54,875 bases of DNA from an uncultured Planctomycetaceae bacterium. Lineage in GTDB: Bacteria; Planctomycetota; Planctomycetia; Planctomycetales; Planctomycetaceae. Under the pieces are notes generated by a model, which was not told the origin of the DNA, did no database searches, and was given only the letters and a program-made list of their open reading frames with translations. Made by a program: the position numbers and the translations under genes. The stretch covers positions 1 through 54,875 of the forward strand of contig CAIOTJ010000024.1 of the NCBI GenBank assembly GCA_903861195.1, given 5' to 3'. Below, in pieces: positions 38,363-51,005 of this stretch (the stretch's first letter is position 1; each line of letters opens with the position of its first letter).

Positions 38363-39544
38363 ATGAGATCGGTGTTCATCATCCGGGTGGTTGGTCTGGC
38401 TTGTCTGGCCACCGGAGCACTCCGGTTGTGGAACGGTCAACACCATTCGTTGGCCGATGCGGTGGCGGGGGCCGAGTCCCCCGATTCGGCCCCCCGGCTC
38501 CCCCGCGACCAACTCTTGGTTTACCGTGGCCCCGAGGGAGACCTCCGTCCCATCCAGACGACCGCCGACTGGCCGCGCCGCCGCCGTGAAATCCTCGCTG
38601 GCATGCGGCAGATCATGGGGGAACTGCCCACCGACGAGGCCAAACGGGTCCCGCTGGATGTCGAAGTGGTCCGCGAGGACGACTGCGGCAGCTACCTGCG
38701 GCAATTGATCACCTACGTCTCGGAACCGGGAAGTCGCGTCCCGGCCTACCTCTGTTTGCCAAAAACCGTCCTGGGTACGAAGGGGCGTCGGGCACCGGCG
38801 GTCCTGTGTCTGCATGGCACGGATGATGTCGTGGGGCACGGCACGGTGGTGGGTCTGGGGAGCCGCCCCAACCGGCAATACGCGGCCGAGCTGGCCGAAC
38901 GGGGCTTCATTACCCTCGCCCCCAACTATCCGCGCCTCGCGAAGTACCAACCCGATCTCACCGGTTTGGGCTGGCAGAGTGGCACCCTGAAGGCGGTGTG
39001 GGACAACCAGCGCGGGCTCGACTACCTCTCCACATTGCCCGAGGTCGATGCCACTCGGGGCTTCGGTGCCATTGGTCATTCGCTGGGTGGCCATAACTCG
39101 GTTTACACGGCGGTCTTCGACGAACGCATCACCGCCGTCGTCTCGAGCTGTGGTCTCGACTCCTTTCTCGATTACTACGGCGGAGACCCCCGGCGGTGGC
39201 AGCCGGGTCAGGGCTGGACACAGCCCCTGTACATGCCCCGGCTGGCCGATTTCCACGACCGGCTCGACCAGATTCCCTTCGATTTTCATGAGTTGATTGG
39301 GGCGCTGGCCCCCCGTCGGGTGCTGATTGTCGCCCCCACCCGCGATCACAACTTCCAGGCGGCCAGCGTCGATCGCATCGCGCACGCGGCGGGAGAAGTC
39401 TACGCACTGTACGGCCATCCGAAGCGTCTCACAGTCCTGCATCCCGACTGCGAACACGACTTTCCCAACGAGGTCCGCGAGCAGGCGTACGAGGCTCTGT
39501 CTGAAGTTCTCAGGGCCCCAGGGGAAGCACAGGACCGTCAATGA
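38363..39544 (+). CDS. Secreted alpha/beta hydrolase (dienelactone hydrolase-like)
   Basis: A 393-aa exported hydrolase: N-terminal hydrophobic segment (about 4-22), then an alpha/beta fold with PAVLCLHGTDD, the nucleophile elbow GAIGHSLGGHNS (Ser about 239), and a late HPDCEHDFPNEV with the catalytic His. RVLIVAPTRDHNF supplies the acid. Similar planctomycete proteins are often annotated as acetyl xylan esterase or dienelactone hydrolase; the substrate is unproven. A GAGGAGG site nine bases before the ATG supports the start. A long open frame on the other strand is a GC-rich shadow. Confidence 0.88.
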   Translation: MRSVFIIRVVGLACLATGALRLWNGQHHSLADAVAGAESPDSAPRLPRDQLLVYRGPEGDLRPIQTTADWPRRRREILAGMRQIMGELPTDEAKRVPLDVEVVREDDCGSYLRQLITYVSEPGSRVPAYLCLPKTVLGTKGRRAPAVLCLHGTDDVVGHGTVVGLGSRPNRQYAAELAERGFITLAPNYPRLAKYQPDLTGLGWQSGTLKAVWDNQRGLDYLSTLPEVDATRGFGAIGHSLGGHNSVYTAVFDERITAVVSSCGLDSFLDYYGGDPRRWQPGQGWTQPLYMPRLADFHDRLDQIPFDFHELIGALAPRRVLIVAPTRDHNFQAASVDRIAHAAGEVYALYGHPKRLTVLHPDCEHDFPNEVREQAYEALSEVLRAPGEAQDRQ

Positions 39545-39650
39545 CACAGTTGGCTCTGTTGCCGCTGCCTGAGTCCGAAGCTGACCGAGGGAAGTGCTTC
39601 GACCAGAGAAACGGCCCATCCGTCGCGAGACTCGGGCAGCGGGTGCTGTT

Positions 39651-39995
39651 GTGAACTCCCCGCCCGGAACACCGGGTTCCAACCGCTGCGCCCCAGCTTC
39701 AGGGGATGGCTTCCGCTGTGTCGAATGCGGCCGTCCGCTGGCCTGGCGCAGTCTTCCCCCCGTTCTTCCTCCAGCTCTGACAGGGGCGGATCCAGACGGA
39801 GTTTGGGAAACAGCGCCGCAGGGGCCCCCCGGGGGGCCGGTCACTGCCGCGATGGGGGGCTGGGTCTGTGTTGGAGTCGAGTGCCGTCGGGTTTACCCGG
39901 TGTGGGATGACTTCCCCAGTTTCCTGCGGCAGGAGTCGGGTGTGCTGACGGGCGCGGCGCACGCGGGGTGGCCTCCACCCCACGCGCGGGATTGA
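39651..39995 (+). CDS. Trm112-like zinc-ribbon protein
   Basis: About 114 aa. Two cysteine pairs, FRCVECGRPLAW and WVCVGVECRRVYPVWDDFPSFL, resemble the Trm112/UPF0434 zinc ribbon (LxCPxC ... LxC..C...YPI-DGIP), though the second pair is C-x4-C and a Pro/Ala-rich insert separates them. The start is unclear: GTG 39651 or GTG 39594. The C-terminal tail is low complexity. Trm112-like proteins activate methyltransferases in eukaryotes; the bacterial role is unknown. It is convergent with aroE, 24 bp away. Confidence 0.6.
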   Translation: MNSPPGTPGSNRCAPASGDGFRCVECGRPLAWRSLPPVLPPALTGADPDGVWETAPQGPPGGPVTAAMGGWVCVGVECRRVYPVWDDFPSFLRQESGVLTGAAHAGWPPPHARD

Positions 39996-40019
39996 TCGCT
40001 GCCGAACAACGCAGGCCGG

Positions 40020-40886
40020 TCAGCCCTCCACGGGCACCCCCAGCGCCTCGGCCACCGCCACCCGCATGACCCGGGCATCGGGCTCGATGCCGGTCCAGTA
40101 CTGCACTCCGATCACCCCCTGGTTGACGATCATCCCCAGACCGTCAAGGGTTCGGCAGCCTCGCGCCCGTGCGTCGCGCAGCAGGCGGGTCTGGGGCGGG
40201 CTGAAGATCACGTCGGCCACCACCATGCCGGGGCGCAGAGAATCGACGGCGAGCGGCACGCGGGCCTCGGCGTCGTAGAGTCCGATCGACGTGCTGTTGA
40301 TCACCACGTCGGTATCGGCGGGGATCGCATGGTCTCCCTCCCAGCGCACCAGGCTGGCGTTGAGTTGAAGTCGCTCCCGCAGGATTTTCAACAGCGCCTC
40401 CCCCCGTTCGGCTGAGCGATTCACCACCGTCAGTTGTCCCACCCCCGCCAGCCCCAATTCGACGGCGATGGCCCGGGCCGCTCCACCCGCCCCGTACACG
40501 ACGACCCGCTTGCCCCGGGGATCGACCAGCGACTGCAGCGATCGCAGAAACCCCTTGCCATCGGTGTTTTCACCAATGAATTGATCTCCCCGCCGGACGA
40601 CACAGTTGACCGCCCCCATGACTTCCGCCGACTGGCCAAGGCCGTCGAGGTGCGGGATCACCGTCACCTTGTGGGGCAGGCTGCAATTGAACCCGCGGTA
40701 GTCCATGGCCCGCAGACCCCGGACGGCATCCCCCAACCCCTTGGGCAAGACCTCGGTGTTGATGTACCGCCAGTGCAGATCATGGTGTCGAAAGGCCGCC
40801 TCGATCATCTCGACTGTGGGGTTTCCGGCGGCACCGGTGGAGAGGCAGCCGACAAGCTGGGGCAAAAAATCGCGTTTCGAGGGCAT
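40020..40886 (-). CDS. aroE: Shikimate dehydrogenase
   Basis: A 288-aa enzyme reducing 3-dehydroshikimate to shikimate with NADPH. Seen: NCSLPHK (about 67-73, catalytic Lys 73), GAVNC, ENTDGKGF (catalytic Asp about 109) and the dinucleotide-binding VVYGAGGAARAIAVEL. The N-terminal shikimate-binding loop, normally HSxSP, reads CLSTGAAGNPTVEMIEAAF, so the canonical two Ser contacts are not obvious. All other signatures and the C-terminal MIVNQGVIGVQYWTG (usual GMLxxQgxxaf) fit AroE. Confidence 0.93.
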   Translation of the reverse strand: MPSKRDFLPQLVGCLSTGAAGNPTVEMIEAAFRHHDLHWRYINTEVLPKGLGDAVRGLRAMDYRGFNCSLPHKVTVIPHLDGLGQSAEVMGAVNCVVRRGDQFIGENTDGKGFLRSLQSLVDPRGKRVVVYGAGGAARAIAVELGLAGVGQLTVVNRSAERGEALLKILRERLQLNASLVRWEGDHAIPADTDVVINSTSIGLYDAEARVPLAVDSLRPGMVVADVIFSPPQTRLLRDARARGCRTLDGLGMIVNQGVIGVQYWTGIEPDARVMRVAVAEALGVPVEG

Positions 40887-40923
40887 GGGGGCAGGGTTAG
40901 AACTGGTGCGGACAGGGAATGGA

Positions 40924-41553
40924 TCAGGGACGGAACCGGGGACCCGGCGGGACCTCGTCGAGGGGAGGGGTGTTTTCGATCAGGCGGCGCAGCAGCGGCT
41001 CGTCGATGCGTCCGCGGAACCGCTCGCGCCCATCGATTTCGACCACGGGAATCCACTCTCCATGCCGGGTTTTGAGCGCGGGGTGGGGATCGATGTCAAT
41101 CTCCTCGGGAGGGGGCAGCCAGGCGGAATAGTCGGCCAGCAGCTCGAGGGCGTCGTCGCAGAGGTGGCAGCCAGGACGGGTATAAACCACCAGGGACTCA
41201 AATCGCCGCCCGGGACGCCGGGGAGTCCAGCCATCGTGCGGCGACGTTCCCGTGCCCGGACCCCGCAGCGAGTGATCGCGCTGCAGTGCCAGACCCGCAA
41301 TGGCAGTGGCCACCCCCGCCATTCCCAGCAGGTTGCGATGCAGGAACCAGGGCCGGGGGAGGGGCAGCGGCAAAGGGGCGACCCGGTCGAGAATCCACGT
41401 GAGGGCGACCAGAAAGCCAACGACCGTCAGCAGAAATCCAACCCGTTTCCGGTCGGGTCCACCGGGGCCCCTCGGGAGATCGTCGTGCGGCACACTCATG
41501 GGGCTGACGGGGGCTGACGGGGGAAAACGGACTCGGGAAGAGCTGGAGTTCAT
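40924..41553 (-). CDS. Membrane protein with C-terminal glutaredoxin-like domain
   Basis: A 209-aa protein: a polar N-terminus, two membrane spans (about 36-55 and 72-90), and a C-terminal thioredoxin-fold domain starting LVVYTRPGCHLCDDALELL (Cys-x2-Cys near residues 129-132) followed by EIDIDPHPAL and IPVVEIDGRERFRG, as in DUF836/glutaredoxin-like proteins. The start ATG 41553 overlaps the stop of the upstream membrane protein gene (ATGA), implying coupling; ATG 41499 is an alternative. A redox role at the inner membrane is likely, partner unknown. Confidence 0.84.
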   Translation of the reverse strand: MNSSSSRVRFPPSAPVSPMSVPHDDLPRGPGGPDRKRVGFLLTVVGFLVALTWILDRVAPLPLPLPRPWFLHRNLLGMAGVATAIAGLALQRDHSLRGPGTGTSPHDGWTPRRPGRRFESLVVYTRPGCHLCDDALELLADYSAWLPPPEEIDIDPHPALKTRHGEWIPVVEIDGRERFRGRIDEPLLRRLIENTPPLDEVPPGPRFRP

Positions 41554-42017
41554 TGCCGTGCCGCGTACAGCACCAGCAGGCGGGAGGCGAGCTTGATGAT
41601 CAGCCATTCGGCACCGAAGACCGGAATCAGCAGCCCGATGAGGCATCCGGCCACCTTCATGGACCGCTTGGGAGAAGCCGGCAACATGCGGTGGAATAAA
41701 AACACGATCAGGACGAAGGTGAAGGGAAACTGCAGCAGCGCGCAGGTCAACACCTGGGATGCGACCAGAGGGGGCACATTTTTGCGATTGATGAACAGAC
41801 TGACCAGAGCCGGAATCAAGCCGCCGAACAGCACGATCGGAATCGCCATCCCCAGGGCTTTCAGCCGGGAAGGACGGGGCAGATACCGCGAAAAGACCGA
41901 AAACTGGTCGAGATAGTTGTAAATCAGGTGCGCTTCGCGGATGCAGGCCGAAACCAAAAAAATCGCCAGGACGCACAGACCGGCGAGGGGAGGGAGGAGG
42001 GGAGGCAGGGATTGCAT
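41550..42017 (-). CDS. Integral membrane protein, unknown function
   Basis: A 155-aa protein with four strongly hydrophobic segments (about 8-25, 53-70, 82-105 and 125-150). No signature motif recognised. Its stop overlaps the start of the glutaredoxin-like gene, so the two are probably made together. It is divergent from the beta-helix kinase gene, with 240 bp between. Confidence 0.78.
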   Translation of the reverse strand: MQSLPPLLPPLAGLCVLAIFLVSACIREAHLIYNYLDQFSVFSRYLPRPSRLKALGMAIPIVLFGGLIPALVSLFINRKNVPPLVASQVLTCALLQFPFTFVLIVFLFHRMLPASPKRSMKVAGCLIGLLIPVFGAEWLIIKLASRLLVLYAARQ

Positions 42018-42257
42018 GCTCGGCGCCGAGGTTCTGTCCGCCAGACCGGCGCAATCGGCAGTTGCCGGTGGACGGTTGGGAACGATGACGGAGAATTACC
42101 CCTAGTCTATCTGTCCCGCCAATCAGCTTGCAAACTCGCGAACTGCGGTCACTTTGTGGGTCGAATCATCACGGGAAACCTTTCGCAGCATCGTTGCCGG
42201 TGCTGGATTGACCGCGTCGACACTGGTATCTTCACCCCTCACCTTCATCGTGAACCG

Positions 42258-45734
<3,477 letters not shown>

Positions 45735-46103
45735 CCATTTTCAGGCTTCCGGGGTCCCTGCTTCCCTGGGGGATTGCGGTTGGGGTTGTAGTGATTTGTG
45801 ACGTAAGTGCTTTATTTCCAGTCGTTTGCGATTTTTGGTGAACACCGCGTCGGGCTCTCGCGATGGGTCTCGCAAGGGGTTTCGTCCACGGCTCAACTCA
45901 CAACCCATGATGGGCTGGGTGGTTATCGATTGTCGGTCCGCCGGAAGTGCCCGGCCAAATCTCCCCCGAAAGCGGGCATGGATTTGGTGAGAATTCCATA
46001 ACGTCTTTTGTGCCAATCACTTAGGGTGTACACCTTGCTTCGTGTTTTCAGCGGGTCTTAGGATGGAACTGTGTTTCCTGCCTCCTTGTGACTGGCTCTG
46101 CTC
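45735..46103. other. Intergenic stretch before the HExxH gene
   Basis: No gene is supported. AT-richer than average; contains one promoter-like pair of boxes near 46035-46064 (separate entry). No repeat or clear terminator after the kinase gene was seen. Confidence 0.55.
46035..46064 (+). promoter_or_regulatory. Promoter candidate for the HExxH gene
   Basis: TTGCTT (46035-46040), 18-bp spacer, TAGGAT (46059-46064), about 40 nt upstream of the ATG. Two moderate matches at an acceptable spacing. Confidence 0.35.
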
Positions 46104-46799
46104 ATGTCCTCCCGCCGCCCTTCTCGCCCGGTCCCCGTCCCGCTGCCGGCTCGTCGTGCCTCCTCTCCCCCTGCTCACGATCCGCGCCCCGCGACGGCCT
46201 TTCGCGCCCGGGTCACGCGAGGAGCCGTCCGTCGCGATGAATTCTCGGCTCCCGAACGCTGGCACGACCCCCGCGATGACGGACGCCTGAAGTTTGTGGT
46301 CGAGCCTGCCGGCGAAGGCTACCTGCATGTGCTGACCCCCGACGATGTGCGGGAGCGTCTGGTGCAGCTCCCCAGTCAGCTCGCGAACAAGGTCGAAGTG
46401 GTCCAGTTCAGCACCATGACGCGCAAGCGCGCCTGCTTCCCCTGTTATGGCATGCAGTGGGGACGGACCATCTATCTGTATCCCATCGAGAGCACGCTGG
46501 TCGAAGAGTATCATCGGGCCCCCACGCCCATTCAGGAACAGGAGGCGTGCATGTTCGGCGGGGTCTGGTCCTGTGCGGGGGGGCTCTGGAAACTGTCGTG
46601 GACTCTCCCCACCATCCGCGATTTCTACCTCAACAACGTGCTGATTCACGAGGTGGGCCACGTCAACGACGAACGCAACACCTCGTCTCGCGACCGCGAG
46701 CGGTACGCGAACTGGTTCGCGATTGAGTACGGATATCGTGCCTCACGTGGACTCACTCTGGCGGACGGCCCGCCGCAGAGACCCCGCCAACCGCGGTGA
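46104..46799 (+). CDS. Putative zinc metallopeptidase-like protein (HExxH)
   Basis: A 231-aa protein without a signal peptide. The N-terminal 55 residues are Arg/Pro/Ala-rich. A zinc-binding HEVGH (about 182-186) sits in NNVLIHEVGHVNDERN, and RERYANWFAIEYGYR (about 198-212) could supply the third ligand, as in small gluzincin-like families. GMQWGRTIYLYPIE and a Cys/Trp-rich stretch (FGGVWSCAGGLWKLSW) precede it. Family not recognised; peptidase activity is inferred from the motif alone. It lies 108 bp before the VWA gene on the same strand. Confidence 0.78.
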   Translation: MSSRRPSRPVPVPLPARRASSPPAHDPRPATAFRARVTRGAVRRDEFSAPERWHDPRDDGRLKFVVEPAGEGYLHVLTPDDVRERLVQLPSQLANKVEVVQFSTMTRKRACFPCYGMQWGRTIYLYPIESTLVEEYHRAPTPIQEQEACMFGGVWSCAGGLWKLSWTLPTIRDFYLNNVLIHEVGHVNDERNTSSRDRERYANWFAIEYGYRASRGLTLADGPPQRPRQPR

Positions 46800-46907
46800 A
46801 CTCGCCCGATCTGCTAGAATCTCCCAGGGCGTGACACCGGGCGGAACGGTTCGGTTGGCTCGCCGTGTCTTCCGATCCGCAGGCCTCCGAGACCCCAGGG
46901 CCACGCC

Positions 46908-48047
46908 ATGGCGACGTTCGAGTTCTCCAAGTGGGATGGCTCCTCCCCGTTTTCCCCCCAGTCGGCCGACGAGCTCTTCGACCAGCTCAACCGCTACCTG
47001 ATGGAATACGGAGACGACGTGCTCGACCAGTTGCAGGAACTGGAAGACCGCAATGCCGAGGCTCTCGAGATGCTCATGAAGCAGGGCTATCTCGAGAAAG
47101 ACGAAAACGGCAAGTACCGCGTGACCCCCAAGGGTATCCGCCGCGCCTCGACAAAATCTCTCGAAGAACTCTTCCTGGCCCAGGCCCGCGACAAGCTCGG
47201 CCGGCATGAGACCGATCAACGGGGTGTTGGCCAAGTCCAGCTCGAAGAGACCAAACCGTACGAATTCGGCGACCCCGTCGCCAATCTCAACCTACAGGAA
47301 ACCCTCCGCAACGCCATCTCCCGCCAGGGGGGCGGCACCCCCATCGGGATCGAGCAGGATGACCTCGTCGTCCAGACCACCGAGCACCAGTCGAGCTGTG
47401 CCACCGTGGTCCTCATCGATATGTCCGGCTCGATGACCCGCTACGGCAAATACGGCCAGGCCAAGCGGGTCGCCATGGCTCTGCAGGCCCTCGTGCGGGG
47501 CCGGTACCAGGGAGACACGCTGCAGTTCGTCGGCTTTTATTCCTCGGCCAGCGTGCTCACCGAGCGCGAACTTTACAACTCGGCCCCCAAGCCGGTCTCG
47601 ATCTTCGATTCCCGTGTGAACCTGCGGATCAACCTCGACAAGCCTCCCAGGTTCATCCCCCAGCATTTCACCAACATCCATGCCGGGCTGCAGTTGGCCC
47701 GACGGTTGCTCAAACGGCAACCGGCCCTCAACAAGCAGATCATCGTCATCACCGACGGCGAACCGACTGCTCACCTCGAGGGGCGCGACCTCGTGCTGAT
47801 CTACCCCCCCGCCGAGAAGACCGCCCGGCTCACCCTGCAGGAAGCCCGCCGTTGTGCCCAGGAAGGGATCCGCCTCTCCAGCTTCGCCCTCATCGAAGAC
47901 TATTTCTATATGGGCCTGGTGAACTTCGTCGAGCAGATGGCGGCGGTCTCGGGTGGGGTCTCGGCCCATTGCCAGGCCGACGACCTCGGCAACCTCGTCA
48001 TCGACAGCTTCACCAAGGGGCGCAAGACCCGCCGGGCGATCCGCTGA
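46908..48047 (+). CDS. VWA-domain protein
   Basis: A 379-aa cytosolic protein. The N-terminal half (about 1-155) is helical and charged (DQLNRYLMEYGDDVLDQLQ), and the C-terminal half is a von Willebrand factor A domain with the metal-binding MIDAS DMSGSMT (Asp about 171) and a later ITDGEPT (about 282). Such stand-alone VWA proteins usually pair with MoxR- or ChlI-like AAA ATPases in chaperone-type complexes; none is within the window, so its partner is elsewhere. Its stop is 4 bp from the end of the convergent propeller gene. Confidence 0.9.
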   Translation: MATFEFSKWDGSSPFSPQSADELFDQLNRYLMEYGDDVLDQLQELEDRNAEALEMLMKQGYLEKDENGKYRVTPKGIRRASTKSLEELFLAQARDKLGRHETDQRGVGQVQLEETKPYEFGDPVANLNLQETLRNAISRQGGGTPIGIEQDDLVVQTTEHQSSCATVVLIDMSGSMTRYGKYGQAKRVAMALQALVRGRYQGDTLQFVGFYSSASVLTERELYNSAPKPVSIFDSRVNLRINLDKPPRFIPQHFTNIHAGLQLARRLLKRQPALNKQIIVITDGEPTAHLEGRDLVLIYPPAEKTARLTLQEARRCAQEGIRLSSFALIEDYFYMGLVNFVEQMAAVSGGVSAHCQADDLGNLVIDSFTKGRKTRRAIR

Positions 48048-48051
48048 TGCG

Positions 48052-49368
48052 CTACTGACCGTCGGCCCCGGCCTCGTCCACCGGCAGTTCGTACGCGATG
48101 AATTCACTATCGCTGCGGACGAAGACCCGGTTCCCCGCGTAGGCGGGATGGGCCCAGAGCGGCGCCCGCTCCCGGCGGTCTATCAGGTGCGCCCGGGCCC
48201 GTTCGTCGTATCCCTCTGCAGTGAGCCGGGCGAGAATCAGATCCCCATTCTCGTTGAAGATCAGGGCCCGGTCGGTGTCGTTCAGCCACGTCAGCGTCGC
48301 CTGCGGATTCGCTCCCCGCTCGACCACCCGGTGCCCGCAATCCCATTTCTTCCGGGCGGTCCGCAGTTCGAAACAGGTCAGGCCAAACTGCTTGTCGATC
48401 GTGTAGACGTGCCCGTCGCGATAGATCGGCTGGGCCATCAGCCCGCGCAGGAACTTGTTCTCTTCCCAGGCGAGTTCCTGATCCCCCGGCTGTTTCCCCA
48501 GCCGGACGGCCTTCGAGCCATGCCAATACCCCGAGATGAAGACCAGGTTCTCGTGATAGATCGGCGTGGCGATGGAGACGCCGTAGGTGACCTCGTACGG
48601 AATCTTCCAGACAATTCGGCCATCTCTCGGCAGCAGACCGACGATGTGGGTGGGGCTCCAGCCGATCAGCAGGGGGCCCGAAGGGGCCTCGATCAGCACG
48701 GGAACCGCATAGCCGGCCGGATCATCCCCCGAGCGCCAGACTTCCTTCCCCGTCTGCTTGTCGAAGGCGACCCAGCAGGCGTTGGGGGTTCCGCCGGGAT
48801 GCACGATCACCAGTTGGCCGAGGATCAGGGGAGAGGCGGCCAGACCCCAGGTGGGAATACGGGCCCCGTGCGATTCCCGCAGTTCGTATTTCCACAGCAG
48901 CTTGCCTGTGGCGAGTTCGAGGCAGGCAAAATGGCCGAGGGCCCCCAGCAGATAGACCCGGTTGCCGTCGATCACCGGCATGGCGCGGGGCCCGTTGCCA
49001 TAGTCGAGTTTGCCGTATTCGACAGGTGTTTCATAAAGCCACAGTTCGCGGCCGGTCGCGGCATCGCAGCAGAGCAGTCGTTCGCGTTCCGTCGGCTCGG
49101 TCTGGCGATCCATCACCAGCACGCGTTCTTCCACCGCGGCCACCCCGCCATACCCGCCCCCCAGCGGCCGCTGCCAAACCCGTTTCAGCCCCTCGGCCGG
49201 CCACGCCTCGCGCAGCTTCGGCCCCCGCCACGTCTCATCCCCCCGCGGCCCCCCCCACCGCGGCCAATCCTCGGCCCGTACGATGCCAGCCGCGCAGCCT
49301 ATCCAGAGCGTCAACGGCAAGAGCAGCAGGGAGGCCAATCGAAGTCGGGAACGCGAGATGGTGGGCAT
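48052..49368 (-). CDS. Secreted PQQ-like beta-propeller protein
   Basis: A 438-aa exported protein: signal peptide about 8-32 (ending IVRAEDW), then repeated PQQ-enzyme-type blades, for example CCDAATGRELWLYETP, CLELATGKLLWKYEL and AFDKQTGKEVWRSG. The start of the mature part, DWPRWGGPRGD, is the usual opening of this planctomycete-rich family. There is no dehydrogenase active-site motif, so it is more likely a scaffold or binding protein than a PQQ enzyme. ATG at 49368 starts the signal peptide. Confidence 0.9.
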   Translation of the reverse strand: MPTISRSRLRLASLLLLPLTLWIGCAAGIVRAEDWPRWGGPRGDETWRGPKLREAWPAEGLKRVWQRPLGGGYGGVAAVEERVLVMDRQTEPTERERLLCCDAATGRELWLYETPVEYGKLDYGNGPRAMPVIDGNRVYLLGALGHFACLELATGKLLWKYELRESHGARIPTWGLAASPLILGQLVIVHPGGTPNACWVAFDKQTGKEVWRSGDDPAGYAVPVLIEAPSGPLLIGWSPTHIVGLLPRDGRIVWKIPYEVTYGVSIATPIYHENLVFISGYWHGSKAVRLGKQPGDQELAWEENKFLRGLMAQPIYRDGHVYTIDKQFGLTCFELRTARKKWDCGHRVVERGANPQATLTWLNDTDRALIFNENGDLILARLTAEGYDERARAHLIDRRERAPLWAHPAYAGNRVFVRSDSEFIAYELPVDEAGADGQ

Positions 49369-50154
49369 GGTCTCTGGAATCACGCGGCGTTGCCAAACGT
49401 GTGTGGGCCAAGGATGTGAAGTGGAGCAGCACTTCCCGCCAGGGCCGGCACGCGACGGGACAACACAGTCGCGGCACGAGTGGCGGGAGGTGATACCTCT
49501 CAGGAAGTGCGCTCCCAAATGGTCTATCACAACCGGGCGGAGGAGGGTATGGAGTGGGGAGATGACCTCAGGAAGGCGAATCGACAGTGGCCGTGCATGG
49601 GTTCCCGAGAATAGGGAGGAACTCGGGGAAAGAGCCGTGTGAACGAGTCCCTCTCTCGGCCCCAGGCCCCCCCGACCCCATCCGCCTCGTGCGAATCCGT
49701 GAAGCAGGTCAACGGCTACAAAGAGCCATTCATGTCCGGGCCTGAACCGAACCAGCTTGCCTGGATTTGGTGAATGAGGTCTCCGTTAAAGGATGACCAG
49801 ACGACTCGGCCGGAGACTCGTCGCCCAACCGTCCTTCTCGAAATCCGATTTCTCCGCCAGCCCGCTCATCCTGGCTCGACGGGTCCATCGCGCTGCCGCT
49901 CCACGCTCTCGTCCTTCGGCCGCAGGGATGAGCGGCCCAGAACCAACACCGAGTCGCGTGCGGAGTGTGGGCTGCCAGCGGACGGCAACACGGACTCGAA
50001 AAACACATCGTGCCTCGCGAATAAGAACCTGTCCCCTGAACTTTGCCCGCCCGGGCGGATTGAGCGGTTGGGGCCGGGTTCGCGACAGCCCCACGCGGTT
50101 GAGAAACGCTCATGCGGTCCGCTGATGAGGGCGCGGACCTTGGGGTCCGGTGCC

Positions 50155-50393
50155 AATTGGTGTCCCGCCGAAACATCCCGTGGCCTGTGCCCAAGAACCG
50201 CGTGGCGGGGGGGGCGGATCTCCGTGGCCACTCTGCTGGGCATTCGTCTGCAGGCACCCGACCCGATGGGGAGTCAAACAACATGGATCGGCGAGGAACC
50301 TCCCGCTGGGCATCCAGCCAAAGACACCGTTCGCATGGGCAACCAATCCCTCCGCGGGCGCACGGACCTCCGTATCCGCCCGCTGGATGCTCA
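50155..50393 (-). repeat. Decayed tandem repeat, two units
   Basis: Read on the minus strand, unit A (about 50393-50307) and unit B (about 50235-50155) share the order: GGA-AC-GAG-TCCG, a C-rich run, then a TGTCTTTGG/ATGTTTCGG end. They are offset by about 150 bp. In translation both give an (A)DTE(V/I)RxP(A)-like or, in antisense, GGRISV...QTxWIG pattern, so the unit may derive from an old coding repeat or be a non-coding dispersed repeat. Confidence 0.55.
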
Positions 50394-50583
50394 TCCTCAG
50401 ACCCCCGACCGACTAGGCAGACCAACGACAAAATGTGGCTAAAAGTCTCTCCGGATTCATGGCACATTTCGCAATCCCCCCGCGAACAGCAACGATCATA
50501 GCCATGTTCGGTTGGGACATTCTTGCAAAGCCCGGGAATGGTGCGAAGCACCTACGCTGGGTTGCGGGCCTGCGGGTCGACTC

Positions 50584-50598
50584 AGCCCTGAAGGGGCT
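50584..50598. repeat. REP-like hairpin, third locus
   Basis: agccctgaaggggct is the core of the end repeats at 4701-4716 and 4948-4963. Its reverse complement is followed by an ACCCAG-GT block, as in those elements, but no second end repeat is seen 100 bp away. A solitary or decayed copy. Confidence 0.5.
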
Positions 50599-50849
50599 GG
50601 CTTGTCGGGTACCGCTGGGATCAGTCGTGGATTGATCCGACCTGATTGTTGTGGGTGTGGAGACTGACGGGCAGGTGGGTTCTCGCGCTCCGCGCCTCAA
50701 ACAAAGTGCATTGGAATTCTCGTCCGTAGTGGATGTCCCTAAACCAGGGTGACCGCTGCGCATCAACCCTAGGCTAGGGAAGTGGTCCCCTTCAGGGAAT
50801 GGCTTCCGCGGGTGCTGGTGAGCGGTCAATCCCGCCGTGTCTGTGGGCT

Positions 50850-51005
50850 GGATACACATTGGGATTTCCGATCCAGATTGTTTGGCCGCCCGTTGGCTCG
50901 ATGATTGTCGTGTGGAGATCCAGCGGAGCGGACACAGAAATCCGCCCTCCCGCCACCCTGTCTCTGGCCCCAGCCGAACGCTGTCTTTGGATGGGCGCAC
51001 ATCGG
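50850..51005 (+). repeat. Decayed tandem repeat, inverted third copy
   Basis: On the plus strand, gagatccagcggagcggaca (50925-50950 region) through ctgtctttggatgggcgcac (about 51000) aligns with unit A of 50155-50393, and the preceding 65 bp (ggctggatacacattggg, cgatccagattgtttgg) aligns with the segment that follows unit A. It is the same family in the opposite orientation. Confidence 0.55.

Noticed and set aside
38162-39844. 560-aa open frame opposite the alpha/beta hydrolase gene
   Set aside because: It is antisense to a well-supported hydrolase with a GHSLGG motif; long antisense frames are expected at this GC content.
49730-50551. 273-aa minus-strand frame in the repeat region
   Set aside because: Low-complexity Arg/Pro/Ser translation made of the decayed repeat units, no start signal and no family likeness.
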